This document shows positions 38,741-50,556 of a DNA stretch of 64,000 nucleotides, piece after piece. Position 1 is the stretch's first letter; every line of letters starts with the position of its first letter. Under the pieces are notes generated by a model. That model had not been told where the DNA came from and made no database searches. It was given only the letters and a program-made list of their open reading frames with translations. Location of the stretch: positions 7,665,665-7,729,664 of the forward strand of contig NC_023758.2 of the NCBI RefSeq assembly GCF_000499845.2. Direction: 5' to 3'. The position numbers and the translations under genes were made by a program. Source of the stretch: Phaseolus vulgaris. Taxonomy: Eukaryota; Streptophyta; Magnoliopsida; Fabales; Fabaceae.

Positions 38741-39392
38741 TATATTATAACTAAAAAAAATTAATTATAATATTTCATATACATTAATCATCAACATAAT
38801 TTATACATATTATAAACTAAATATATATTACGATTTTAGAGTAACATTCTATACTAATTTTACATAGTAAAATTTTATAGTAACTTTATAAAAAAAAATT
38901 AGAATAAAAGGACAGGTGAATGGGTACAAATGTTTTGAATGATAGAAATGGAACAACTGGATACAACTTAACGAGAATCATATTTGGTTGTGAAATGAAA
39001 AGCATGGAATAGTGGTAAGTGGTTGATGTGATGAAGATCTTCAAATCCTAATCTTCTTTTATATTGACTACAGCAAAAATGGTAGATGTATATGTGTAAG
39101 GTCATTTCAATACCTGTCATGACCAAAGTGCTCTCACAAGAGTTAAGGGTTTTATGGTGCCTTAATCATCTCTATACAGTGTAGTTTTGTTGCAAATAGT
39201 AAGACACAGCTTAAGCAAGAACGTTTTCATTATATGACAAGTAAGAAGGGTAAGAAAGAGTGTATTACAAAAAAAATTTGATTTGGAAAAAGCTTATGAG
39301 AGTTCTTCCGAGGGTTTGTTGGTGAGGTCATGGTTTTCCCACTTTGGCATCTATTTTGCGGGATGTGTAGTGGAACATGCACACTCTGCAAC
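38741..39392. other. intergenic DNA with possible LINE RT scrap
   Basis: Mostly unrecognised. At 39277-39300 the plus strand reads FDLEKAYE, resembling the conserved LEKAYDRV motif of plant LINE reverse transcriptases. Only about 25-30 codons stay open, so this is a weak candidate. Confidence 0.35.
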
Positions 39393-39737
39393 CTTTCTTA
39401 TAAAAATTATGAAATATAAACAAATTTTAAAGATAAAAAATAATTAGTTGTTATAGTTATTAAATTAGAGACGTGACTAAATTTTTTTTTGACTTCTAAA
39501 TTAGTTTATATTATTTTTAAATAGTTTTTAAATTGGTATCTAATTAGTTATAAAGTTTTAGCTACTAATTATTTATATTTCAAATTTGGTAGCAAAAACA
39601 TTGATAGCTATTTAGATACCAATTTAAAAATCATTTAACAATAATATAAATTAATTTAAAAATCAAAAGTTTTTTAGTTTTTAAAATGGTATCTAATTTA
39701 GTCAATATACCAACTATTTCATGATTTTCTTGTAGTG
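39393..39737. mobile_element. palindromic CACTA-type MITE, copy 5 (eroded left end)
   Basis: Interior and right end (TTCATGATTTTCTTGTAGTG) match the family. The left end is altered to TTATAAAAATTATGAAATATAA, so its edge is approximate. Confidence 0.8.
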
Positions 39738-40849
39738 ATGAGAAGCAAATGAAGCATCTAGGTCAAAAATAAAAATAAAAAATATATTGTTGGATGGAAG
39801 AAAATTAAAATAAAATAATGATATTATTATATAACTAAAAAAAGTAATAATTAATCAAGAAAAGAGATTAAGTTGAGTTTCTCAACTTGAGTGGAAAAAA
39901 ATTACTCATTGTCAAGTTCAAGTTAACTACGGTTTGAAGTGAATTTTACTTTTAACTGGATCTGGAAAAAAATTAAATATATTGGTAAACTGATTAATGA
40001 AGCTAAAAGTTAATTTTGGGTGTTTCAACTTAAATTCAAACACATAAGATAGTTTACACAACACGTTTTTGTCAAAAATCATGTACACAAATATTTCTGT
40101 ATGTAAGAGTCATACTTTTTTTATATAAAAAAAATTCCACATTTCTACTCTATCAAATAATCAATATTTTTTTACTGAGTAAAAAAACCAAAATTTGGTC
40201 CCTAGGATTTAGAGACACTAATTGATAGGTACTTGAATAATGTATCGTTATAGTGACACATTTTTCAATTTTTACATGGTTTATAGACACAATGAATAAA
40301 TATTGACACTTGAAAGATTGAGATACTAAGTGATAGGTGTTTGAATAATTTTTTTTTTATGTAAATCAGTCCATGAGTAATTTATTGTCTTCTATTTAAG
40401 TCCTTATGTTACTTTTAAAATCTTGTGAAGAACCAGACAAGCATTCATGTAAATAAAAAAATCCTTATTATATTGGATAACCCCTTTTTCTCATGATCAA
40501 TCATCACTTACATTATAACATCATTGTTTCTTTTAATAAACTCTCTACATTCGTCATACCATTTGTTAAGTTTTGTTATTGAAGGATTCACAATATCTTG
40601 AGATAACTCAAGAATGACACCTATTGAAGTCACTTCATTCCAAAACTCTCTTTCATTTTCAAAATTTCCTCTTGGGTAGACTTTATAATCAACATATCAT
40701 AGTATATTACATCTCATTGAATGTGTTCATTTTCTCAAACAGAAACATGATTTATCATTTTAACCCCATCAACAATGTCCAGTTAAACTCTAATAAAACT
40801 TGTGATTTGACCCCACTTAATATATAAGGATACATTTTCCAATAACATG
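39738..40849. other. intergenic AT-rich DNA
   Basis: No gene recognised. 40190-40420 contains phrases such as TTTGGTCCCTAGGATTTAG that are common in decayed legume retroelements. Confidence 0.45.
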
Positions 40850-40922
40850 TTGGTATCTAAAAACTTTTACTAATTAGATAAGAATTTAAAAGTTAGTTAT
40901 TTTTTTTATTAATAATAAAAAT

Positions 40923-42014
40923 TGTACTGATCGAGATTAGAAGATCTGGTAGCATCCAATATCGAAGGCCATCTTATTGGTTAAGGTAAAAATCTCAAGA
41001 TAAAAAAGAATGTGTGACAAATCAAGTAATTTTATTTTTATGATTATACACATTAAATATGGTCCATCAATAATATAGTCCATTACAATCTATATAAATA
41101 AACACATCAGACAAAGTAAAATTACATTATTAATATAACAATTATTGCATCTCGAATACCAAACACTTACTTGAACGTTAGGGTTGGTTTGAACCATTAT
41201 GCTTACAAAAAGAATGAAAAATAGCAAAGGTAAAAATCGACCGAGATGAAAGTAAATGCTAGCTTACTAGTAAAATCTACCCAACATGAGACGACCAATA
41301 TACTGCCAACAACTTTCGGGTGGGGAGCCTACTTGACAAGTCATCAAACACAATGAAGATCTCCATGTCCTCGGCATTCGTGGACGAACGAGGCCAAATT
41401 TTATACTGAGTAGAGGTTTTGGTCCAATAAAAGGGAAATTGAGTTCCCTTCTCATCATAAAAGTACTCCCTACCCTCCGGCTTTACAAGGACTTTAAAAA
41501 CTTACCCTTGAAGTCTTTGTATGAGGAGGTAAAGGGAACAAAAAGAATGTTACCCGACCGACTTGTGAGTGACAACTAACTCACAGGGTTGGACGGGTGA
41601 GAACTATAATAATGAGGAAAAGCTTGGGGAGAAGGACAAAGATTAAACAAATTACAAACAAGTCAAAAGGCTTGTAATGTGACCTAAGAATTTGGATGTA
41701 GCTGAGTCGGAGCCACATTGAGCATCTAGAGAATGCCCATTGTGAACTCGTCGAAAAGAAAAGTTATGTGCAGATCGGTTGGGGCCAGATGATCTGGTAA
41801 CACCTAATATCGGATGTCCCTTAACCAGCTAAGATATAAACCTCAAGATAAAAAGGTATGTGCGACAAATCAGGTAATTCCATTTTTATGATTATACACA
41901 TTAAATACGACTTACCAATAATATAGTCCATTACAAACTATATATATAAACAAACATATCAGACAAAACAAATGTACGTCATTATACAACAATTATTGCA
42001 CCAAACACTTATCA
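40923..42014 (-). mobile_element. small LTR element with Transposase_28-like remnant
   Basis: Direct repeats of about 246 bp at 40923-41170 and 41769-42014 share AGATCTGGTA, CTCAAGATAAAAA, TTTTTATGATTATACACATT and AATATAGTCCATTACAA blocks. Read on minus the right copy starts TGATAAGTG and ends TCTGCA. The 0.6-kb interior codes on minus for fragments of the plant 'putative gypsy type transposon' domain (Pfam Transposase_28 type). Total 1.1 kb. Flanks AAAAT and ATAAT could be a decayed 5-bp duplication. Confidence 0.72.
41171..41768 (-). pseudogene. Transposase_28-like ('gypsy type transposon') fragment
   Basis: On minus, across frames, I read FTMGILEMLNVAPTQLHPNS, then LVCNLFNLCPSPQAF, SRSGNILFVPFTSSYKDFKG, and FPFYWTK followed by DDLSSRLPTRKLLAVYW. 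This order matches the plant family annotated as putative gypsy-type transposon/Transposase_28, from memory of family members. Stops and frameshifts break it. It is only the core of that domain, enclosed by the two LTR-like repeats. Confidence 0.68.
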
Positions 42015-42114
42015 ATAATTTTTTAATATATAAAATAATATCTAATTTAATTAATATAATAACTAATTATTTTTTTCTCTAAAATTAATTTTTGTTTAAT
42101 TATTTTTTTAAGTG

Positions 42115-42394
42115 TACAATACCTCCATGAATTACATGAAAAATTGTAAAATTACAACAAAATCGTGAAAATGAGAAAAAAAAATAGAACATAATTTACA
42201 GATATAGAAGATTAAATTTGAAAATGCAAATATAACTCCAGAACATGAACTCATTCACTAATTGTATTTCTTACAATAGTGAAGGTATAGGTGTGAAAAG
42301 GAGAATAAGTATTTCTCTCCTATCAAATAATGCCATTTAAATCCCTAATAAAGAAGATTAGATTCTAAGAAGAATAAATCATACAATAAGATAA
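42115..42394. other. intergenic DNA between MITE and copia copy B
   Basis: Unrecognised AT-rich sequence. No gene. Confidence 0.4.
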
Positions 42395-42399
42395 GATTT

Positions 42400-45142
42400 T
42401 GTTGGTTATTGAGATTTTATTATTATTAATTCTGATTTTATTACCCTTAAACTATTTTACCGTTATATTGCATTAATGGTCATTTTACAGTCTGTTAGTA
42501 TTCCTATGTTATAGCTTCCAGTAATTGTAATTTTATTATATATATGATTGAGTAAATCAAAATGAATTGGATCATTTTGTCAACTAATTATAAAGGTGAA
42601 GATAAGATCAAAAGGGTGCGTCTTCAAACCCTAAGACGCCAATATGAACTGTTGCAGATGGAAACCACAAAGACTATTGATGTCTATATAAATAAAGTTA
42701 TTGCCTTGACAAATCAAATGAAGACCAATGGTGAAACACATTCGGAGCAGACAAAGGTGGAAAAGATTTTGAGGTCTTTAACTCCCAGATTTGACATGTT
42801 GTCGTAATTGAAGAGGCCAATGACATTTCAAAAATGACAGTAAGGTTATTGTCTGGTTCTCTACGAGCGCATGAGCAGCGGATGAATGACAATAAGATTG
42901 AAAAACCAATTGAACAGGCTTTACAAGCACAAGCCTCAATTGGTAGCTCCTATCATAAACATGGTAGCTATTTCAGCAAAGATCAGTGGCCAGAATCATG
43001 GAGGCGTTTAGCACGGGGAACGTGGTCGCGGAGGACGAGGAGACATTTATAATAAATCAAATGTTGAGTGTTATAATTGCATAAACGTGGCCATTATGCA
43101 AATGAGTGCAGATCAAAAGATGATAATCATGCTGCCAATTGTGCTCAAGAAGACAGTAATCACATACAAAATGAAGAGGATCATACAGTACTAATGACAA
43201 CCACATCAAATGAAACCCCAAACAATCAGACTTGGTATTTGGATACAGGTTGCACAAATCATATGTGTGGTCAGAAGGAGTTGTTTGCAGATTTGGATGA
43301 CTCATTTCGCACAAAAGTGAAATTCAGTGATGGCAGGTTCGTTCCGGTGACTGGAAAAGGGCGAATTCTTATCACATTGAAGAATGGTGATCACAGGTAC
43401 ATCTATGATGTTTTCTATGTACCTGATATGAAAAGTAATTTGTTGAGTATGGGACAACTGGATGAGAAGGGTTATGAGATGCACATAGTTGAAAATAAAT
43501 TATCAATTTTTGATAAAAAAAGGTAATTTGATTCTTAAAACCTTTTTATCAAAAAACCGCATGTTTCCAGTAGATATTCAAATGGGTGATTTCAAGTGCT
43601 TGAATGCAATAGTGAATAATGAATCGTGGTTATGGCATTTACGCTTTGGGCACTTAAATTTTCAGAGTTTGGAAAATCTTTCCAAAAGAAATTTAGTGAA
43701 TGGTTTACCCCATATTCATCACCCTGATCAATTGTGTGAGGCTTGCATTTTTTGAAAGAATCACAGGATACCATTTGTTAAGGAGTCTTGGCATGCAAAA
43801 TTTCCTTTGGAGCTTGTTCATACAGATGTTTGTGGCTCGATGAACATATCATCAGTTGGAGGTAATAAGTATTTTTTAACCTTTATTGATGATTTTTCAA
43901 GGAAAACCTAGATTTATGTATTGAAGAGCAAGGATGAGGTATTCCACTGCTTTAAAATATTTAAAGCATTTGTTGAAAGAGAGAGTGACAGACAAATTAA
44001 GATGGTGCGTAGTGATGGAGGAGGTGAGTACAAGTCTAATGAATTCAAGAGGCACTGTGAAGAACTTGGGTTGCAACATAACATAATTTACCCCTACACA
44101 CCTCAACACAACAGAGTTGCCGAGAGAAAGAATAGAACAATCATGGACATGGCGAGGAGCATGCTTAAAGCGAAAGGTATGCCAAATTATTTTTGGGCTG
44201 AGGCTGTAACATGTGCGGTATATTTGATAAACAAATCACCCACTCGGAGTGTTCCTAACACAACTCCGATTGAGGCATGGAATGGAATCAAACCCAATGT
44301 GCAACACTTGAAAGTATTTGGGTCCATTACTTATGTCCATGTCCCTAAGACAGCAAGATCGAAGTTGGATGATAAGGCAGTGAAGACCATTTTCATTGGT
44401 TATAAAAATGGAGGATACAAACTGTATAATCCAATGACAAAGAAGGTGATTATTAGTCGTGATGTTACATTTGCCGAAGATGAGGAATGGCAATGGAATG
44501 CAACAACTGAAATGGATTAGAAAAAAACGATATATTTACGTTTTGAACGATGATGTGGAAGATGAAGTCACTCTTGAAGCACCTACAATTCAACCTGAAG
44601 CTGTAGTTCAACCTGAAGATGTAATTCAACCTGAAGTTGCAACTCCAATTGCAACTATGATGGAGCGACCAAGAAGACAGCAACGACAACCTGTACACCT
44701 TCAAGATTGCGAAGTAAATCTTGATGATGAAGTTGATGACAACGGAGATTTGGTTCACTTTGCTTTTCTTGCAGAATCAGAACCTGTGAGACTTGCCAAT
44801 GCCATTCAACACCCCAAATGGCAAAAGGCTATGAATGAAAAATTGATGGCAATTGAGAAAAACAATATCATGACTCAAATTGGAAAGGTTGTTCCAAATC
44901 AGAATTAAGGGAGGATGTTGGTTATTCAGATTTTATTATTATTAATTCTGATTTTATTACCCTTAAACTATTTTACCGTTATATTGCATCCTATCTTATA
45001 GCTTCCAGTAATTGTAATTTTATTATATATATGATTGAGTAAATCAAAATGAATAAGATCAGTTTTGCAATTTTGTACAATTACGTTCAATCAGTTGCTA
45101 CAACCTTTTGCCTTCTCTTATTTCCTTCCATTAGTTCCTACA
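42400..45142 (+). mobile_element. Ty1/copia element lacking RT/RNase H, copy B
   Basis: Same family as copy A (20737-23801). 3' LTR 44916-45142 (227 bp) starts TGTTGG and ends CCTACA, with polypurine tract AAGGGAGGA (44907-44915) just before it. The 5' LTR is truncated: 42400 to about 42566, fused directly to mid-gag, so its 3' part, the PBS and the gag start are deleted. Flanks GATTT (42395-42399) and GATTC (45143-45147) are a 5-bp duplication with one change. Confidence 0.92.
42567..44908 (+). pseudogene. copia gag-protease-integrase polyprotein, RT-less (copy B)
   Basis: Starts inside gag (LSTNYKGEDKIKRVRLQTLR), continues through a CCHC-type knuckle (about 43060-43120) to protease motif LDTGCTNHMCG (about 43240-43270) and GAG-pre-integrase HLRFGHLNFQSLENLSKRN with CEAC. 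The integrase core has SDGGGEY (about 44010) and TPQHNRVAERKNRTI. The Asn-Gly of copy A's TPQHNG is Asn-Arg here. 43921-44520 is open for 199 codons, better preserved than in copy A. The reading ends with AMNEKLMAIEKNN then MTQIGKVVPNQN, stop at 44908, eight bases before the 3' LTR. Reverse transcriptase and RNase H are absent. Confidence 0.9.
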
Positions 45143-45554
45143 GATTCTACTTATCTTATTCATCTGCTTGTGGAAACTCCTTGTAATGGATGAGTACATG
45201 AAACATTCAGTAAATTGTGAAATTATTGAAATAAATATTAATAATGTTTCTAATGATTTAGGAAGAAAAGGAAAATTTTAAACGCAATTGATGAATACAT
45301 TCTATATCCACTATAAATTTGTATTATATATCATAATTTTGATTTTAAGTGTTCATCATTTGAATAAATGAGTTCTAAAAGATGATTCATAGTAGAAGGG
45401 CTAATATTGCAACCTATTATAATATATTATTGAGAGAGAAGGTTTGAACTAGAATTCGACAACCCCTGCCATTTGCAGGTAGAAAGTCAATAAACCTTTT
45501 GCCATTTCAATTTTTCGATAAAAGAATTGTATACGGTGACTATGGTTTGGAGAT
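45143..45554. other. intergenic DNA
   Basis: No gene or repeat end recognised. Confidence 0.4.
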
Positions 45555-45860
45555 AAAAATATTTCTTAGTATATAAATAAGTATAAATCTTATTTTATAA
45601 AGTTGATTTATATTTAAAGTTCACTTCATAATATGGTATGAGGGTGTAGGATTTTGTTTAAGGGTTGTAACACCCCTAAAATATCTCTTTTAATTCATTT
45701 ATTTTTTGTTGATAAAAACTGGTATCAGAGTCATTTAGAGTCTATCCTAATGAGAGTATGTTGACTTTATCAAATCATCCGTTATCGGACCATCCATAAT
45801 ATATAGTTTCACGCATGACTTGATCGTCTCGATTAGGCTTAAAGTTCATTTCTTAATAAC
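45555..45860 (+). mobile_element. TRIM element fragment with a small insertion
   Basis: LTR part (TATATAAATAAGTATAAATC...AAAGTTCACTTCATAATAT), then GGTAT, an inserted stretch of about 85 bp, a second GGTAT, then CAGAGTC, which completes the PBS TGGTATCAGAGTC. The interior (CATCCGTTATCGGACC) and a remnant of the second LTR follow to about 45860. The insert contains TGTAACACCCCTAAAATATC, typical of a legume gypsy LTR start. Confidence 0.68.
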
Positions 45861-46849
45861 TACAAATGATAGTTAATTCGAATGCATTGATAAATTCAAA
45901 TAATTATACTATTATCTAATTATAAATAATTATGTTTGATAAAAGTATTAGTTTTACAATAATTATTTTAAAAATTATATTCCAAATAATTTATATTAAT
46001 TCATGGTTTAAATCATTAACAAAAGAGAACATTTTTCTTCAATTCAAAAGGGTAAAAATACATAGACAATATTTCTATGCATGGCATTAGATATTCCAAA
46101 ATAACCTTCATATCCACTTTACCTTATAATAAGTATAGCTTTTTTTAGGAGATTTCTCCAAGGACTAGAAAAAGTTATCAAAAACAATACTATCATTTGT
46201 TTATTTCAAATTTTGACAAGTTATTTATTAATTAATTATATTAGGAGAAAATAAAATTAGTACATTTTATTTGTTCAAACCATAATTAGGGTTTTTTCTG
46301 TCGAAAAACTAAACATTATTAAGGAGTAAAGAGAAACGTACTTCAAACGAGAAGAAATGGAAATAAAAGTGAGAAGAAAATAAAAATATTATTTCTAAAA
46401 CATGATTAATAAAGAAAAGAAAAATTAAGGTAGAGTTTGAATCCTATAATGATCTAGGAAGAATATGGCATATCATCAATGCATGTCACTGTTTCTATGT
46501 TAATAACCAGTCATGGTGGAAGCTTAGGAAAAGTTTCCAACAAATAAATAATCACTTTGACTTCTTTCATATTTGAGGGTTCAAAAATCCTTGGTGACAC
46601 CTTTTTGTGAACCCCACATAAAAAAAATAGCGTAAATTTTTTAACATCCTTTAAATTTTTCTGTACATTTTCTCTTGTTTCAAAATAAATAAAATATTCC
46701 AAAATATGAAAATTACATATGAAATTTCCATTAGGAAATCAAAGAGATTGGTCCACACAAATTAAAGGGTGCAAGAAATTGGACCAAAGAAATTACATTG
46801 CAGAATCACCTTGGAAAACTATGGGCCTTATTTGTGAGCTGAGTCCAAA
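45861..46849. other. intergenic AT-rich DNA
   Basis: No gene recognised. The short open frames around 46511-46702 and 46719-46973 lack any known domain, and the second runs into the MULE-type element. Confidence 0.45.
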
Positions 46850-46858
46850 TTTGTATAA

Positions 46859-47440
46859 GGCTTCTTTTTTCTGCACCCCTACATTTTTCTTCCTGCACCC
46901 CCACAATTTTCTAAATCCCAAAACTGGCCTTAATCTTTTATTTGAAAAAGGGCAGCATGGTTACCGGAAATAGGGATCTGGGAGTGTGCTATGGATTCAT
47001 CAATCCAGAACTCAATTTTTTTTTTCGGATGAGGGGGTGTTCCGGAAGCAATTTTTGCATAAATTATTGATTTTCAGAATGCTGAATCCGGAAGCCTGAT
47101 TCTGTTACGGATTCGTGAATCCGGAATGCTTTTTTTTAATTACGGATTTCTGAATCCAGAATACATATTTCTGTTGTGGATTGATGGATCCAAAATGTTA
47201 TTTTTGAATGGTGGATTTTTGAAGGTGAAATGCATATTTTAAATTATGGATTGGTGGATTCGAAATTTTACTGGAAGTGCCAATCCGAAATTTTTCCGGA
47301 TTCCATAATCCATAATGCAAAAAAATAAATACAGTTCAAGTGCATTTTAGGGTTTTTAAAAAATAATTTGGACAATTTCGTCTTTGCATAACATTATGGG
47401 GGTGCAGGAAGAAAAATGTAGGGTACAGGAAGAAACTGCC
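46859..47440. mobile_element. Mutator-like MITE with 9-bp target duplication
   Basis: Perfect 9-bp duplication TTTGTATAA (46850-46858 and 47441-47449). The termini are inverted repeats of about 45 bp: left GGCTTCTTTTTTCTGCACCC then CTACATTTTTCTTCCTGCAC; the right end, read on minus, is GGCAGTTTCTTCCTGTACCC then the same CTACATTTTTCTTCCTGCAC. A 9-bp duplication with long TIRs indicates Mutator superfamily. The interior is filled with degenerate repeats of a motif around ATTACGGATTCGTGAATCCG and no transposase. Confidence 0.9.
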
Positions 47441-47506
47441 TTTGTATAAAAGGTACCTTAATTTGGGTCCTAAGGATACATGGGCCATTTAAGTTACTCC
47501 CAAGAT

Positions 47507-47960
47507 AAATTACTTTTTGCACCTAATGTTCTCTTCCTGCACCTCCTTATGGTGTTGGAAAGGTCTAAATGTCTATTTTTGTTTTCTAGATCACGAAATT
47601 CGGAAATATGTCTGAGATCATACAATTCAAATATTTTTGGATTTTGTAATTCAAAATAAATTTTGATTCGCAAAATATATTCTGAATTTCTAGGTTATTT
47701 AATATAAAATATATTTTTAAATTTGGCAATCTAAAAATATATTTTAAATTTTATAATTTAAAAATACATTATGAATTGTATTTGAATTGTTTTTTTACTA
47801 CATAATCTAGAAACATGTTTCATTTCAGAATGCATAACTCATAATATATTTTTAAATTTAAAATATTATATAATTTATAATATGTTTTTATATTTTTAAT
47901 TCAAAATATAAACTTTGAATTTTACAATTCAGAATTTATAATAGATTTTCAAATTATATA
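47507..47960. mobile_element. possible second, one-ended Mutator-like remnant
   Basis: 47507-47553 resembles the left TIR of the neighbouring element (TTTTTGCACCTAATGTTCTC then TTCCTGCACCTCC). It is followed by a similar style of degenerate interior repeats on TTTNGTAATTCAAAAT. No matching right end is seen, so this is a truncated relative at best. Confidence 0.5.
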
Positions 47961-49878
47961 TGTATCATACCTAGATATGTATCCAACCTTTAAATAATTT
48001 AGACTTTTCTTATACCTATAAAACTACAAGAAAAAGGCATGGAAATGCTAAAAAATAAATAGTTCAATTCCATCAAAGTGCAAATAAAACTGTATGGTTA
48101 AAAAGATACATTAAAATTTTACTGATAGATTTTTACAGTGGAAAAGGCATATGAAAGAGTTAGATTTGTAAAGACCTAAGAAAAAGTACGATTAATAAGC
48201 TATAATATGTCTTTAAGGATCAATATGCAAAGTCATTTGTTTGAATCATATCTAAACTACTTAAAATTACATTTTCAATTGCAAAATTAGGATTAAATAT
48301 CAATAAATACAGTTGCTTTCGTCATTAATTTGTAGTTTAATATTTTTTAACGTACTTATCGGACAGGAATGAGTTTATCTAGTGTAATTTTTCTTTTTGT
48401 TAACTATCAAATTAGTGTAATATGGTAATGTGCTATAATGAAAAAAAGTTGTCGGTAAATTTAATATAAAAATAAATTATTAACGTTTCACCAAAAATAT
48501 AGGCACACTTTTTTTTTTTCATTTTGACTAGAGTGATCACTGAAATTTAAAAATAAATATTTTACAATAAAATTAGTCGATGAAATTTAGAACGACTAAA
48601 ATGAATTACAGACGATTTTATCATCACATGAAATATGAAAATGTTTTGATTTAGAACAATACTTGAAATGCAAATGCAACTCTTGAAGCATGGGGGATAA
48701 ATATTTTTTAGATATGATAATTTTATCATATAAATAAAATCATTTTATTATATTTTCCATGAATCAAATTAATATAAAATAAAATTAAAATATAATTTAA
48801 TTTTTGAAAATAATAGTATAGTTATAAAAATAAATTTTTAAAGAAAATAAAATTTATTAAAAATTAAAATAAAACAATATTTTTTAATTTAAAGATAATA
48901 AAATACGTATCACAACAATAAGATGCTGTATAACTTTAACTATTATAAATAATTATTTTTATTTTTTGTGTATACTGCGACGAAATTTAGTTATAATTAA
49001 AATCTCATGTAAAATTCACAAATTTTTATCCCTAAATCAATTCTAATAAATTATTGCCACTTTTTTTTTATCTGTGCATGAATTTTACAATATTGTTTAC
49101 TTATCAGTTTGATTTAAGTTAAAATTCAAAACCATCAAATTAACTAAGCTTTTTAGTTAATTCTAAATAAATAAATAAAATTAATATTGAGTTATTAATT
49201 CAATTCTATGAGTTAGATTAAATATAAAATATTATTTTTTAGTTTCTATTCCCACATAATTTATTATAATTTAGACAACAGTTAGTATTATTTTTAATAA
49301 ATGGATAACCTTTTCTATAATCATAATTTGATAGATTTCATTTCTATTTATCCATAATATCATAAAAAAATTAATAATAAACAAAATAAAAAATACTAAA
49401 TCATAAAATATCAAACTATCAAATAAACGAAAAAAATTAGAACAAGGGTCTAACTGGTAAAGATTAAAATATATAAATTTCAATAGTTAAAAAGAAAATA
49501 AAGAAAATAAATGTTATATTTGGGTTACAAAAAGAAAAATACGAAAACCTAAACCAATCGTCACATCATCCATTTATTTATAGAAATCATACAAAAAGGA
49601 TAACACTATAATTAATTCAATAACTTTCATGATATTTTTTTTTTATATTTTAAACGTCTATAATTCATATTCAATTATAACATCTACACCAAACAAATTT
49701 ATAAAGATTCAACACTATCATGTTCTAACCAACACTATCATGTTCTAACCTTAAAACGGGTAAAATCTAACTATTTTCTAACTCAATAAAGGCCAAATTG
49801 ATTCAAACTTACAACACTCTACATAAACATAAAAGGATCAAATTTTACATTTCATGCTCCATTCATTCTCAATCTAGG
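47961..49878. other. AT-rich intergenic DNA
   Basis: Very AT-rich. No gene, RNA or transposon terminus recognised up to the target duplication of the next copia element. Confidence 0.5.
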
Positions 49879-50432
49879 ATAACTATTGAGAGAGTACCGG
49901 TTACACAATTAATTATTTTGTTTTAAGTTTGTAAACCCTATAAAAAGGGGACATGCTCTTCTTTGTTGTACAAGTGAAAAACAATAACAAAAATAAAAAC
50001 GAAGAGTTTCAATTCTTGCCTTGTTGATTGCTATTTTTTCTTCTCCTTCTGTAATCGCTGCAGGTTGCTCTTCAAGGGAGTCATCATGTTTCCTTTCTTC
50101 TTCTTTCTGAAACACACAATGAATGCTCGATTTTGTTTTTTTTTCTAATGTACATATATTTTTACCCTTTGGTCCCTCTGTCATTTTACTACTTTGCCCT
50201 TAAATATTTTCTACCATTTTTCTATATGGTATCATAGCAGGTCAAAGCATGCTCTACTTTTGCTGTTGATTTCTTGTTCTTTATTGTTTCTTGATCCTTT
50301 CTTGAGGAACAATGGATTCTAATTCATCAGAAACTACTTCTAATGTTGATGCAATGGATCCATGTTTGAATTTGACTAGTCCTTACGACTTCCATCATGG
50401 AGAAAATCCAGGACTGGTTCTTATCTTTCCCC

Positions 50433-50556
50433 CTCTTAATGAAACCAACTATCATGCATGGAGTAGAAACATGAAAATGACTCTTTTATCCAACCTCTTA
50501 ATGAAACCAACTATCATACAAGGAGTAGAAACATGAAAATGGCTCTTTTATCCAAG
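50433..50556 (+). repeat. 62-bp tandem duplication inside copia C gag
   Basis: Units 50433-50494 and 50495-50556 both start CTCTTAATGAAACCAACTAT and differ at four positions. Because 62 is not a multiple of three, the duplication shifts the gag frame. Confidence 0.95.

Larger units (their letters stand above)
40850..42114. mobile_element. MITE copy 6, split by a small LTR element
   Basis: 40850-40922 matches the middle and right-of-middle part of the palindromic MITE (TTGGTATCTAA, ATTAATAATAAAAATT). 42015-42114 continues with its right arm (ATATCTAATTTA...AACTAATTATTT) up to AAGTG. The interruption is the LTR element 40923-42014. The left part of the MITE is lost. Confidence 0.68.

Noticed and set aside
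47000..47330. Degenerate direct/inverted repeats considered as a CRISPR-like or satellite array
   Set aside because: Units are irregular and enclosed by Mutator-type TIRs with 9-bp duplication, so they are the interior of a transposon.
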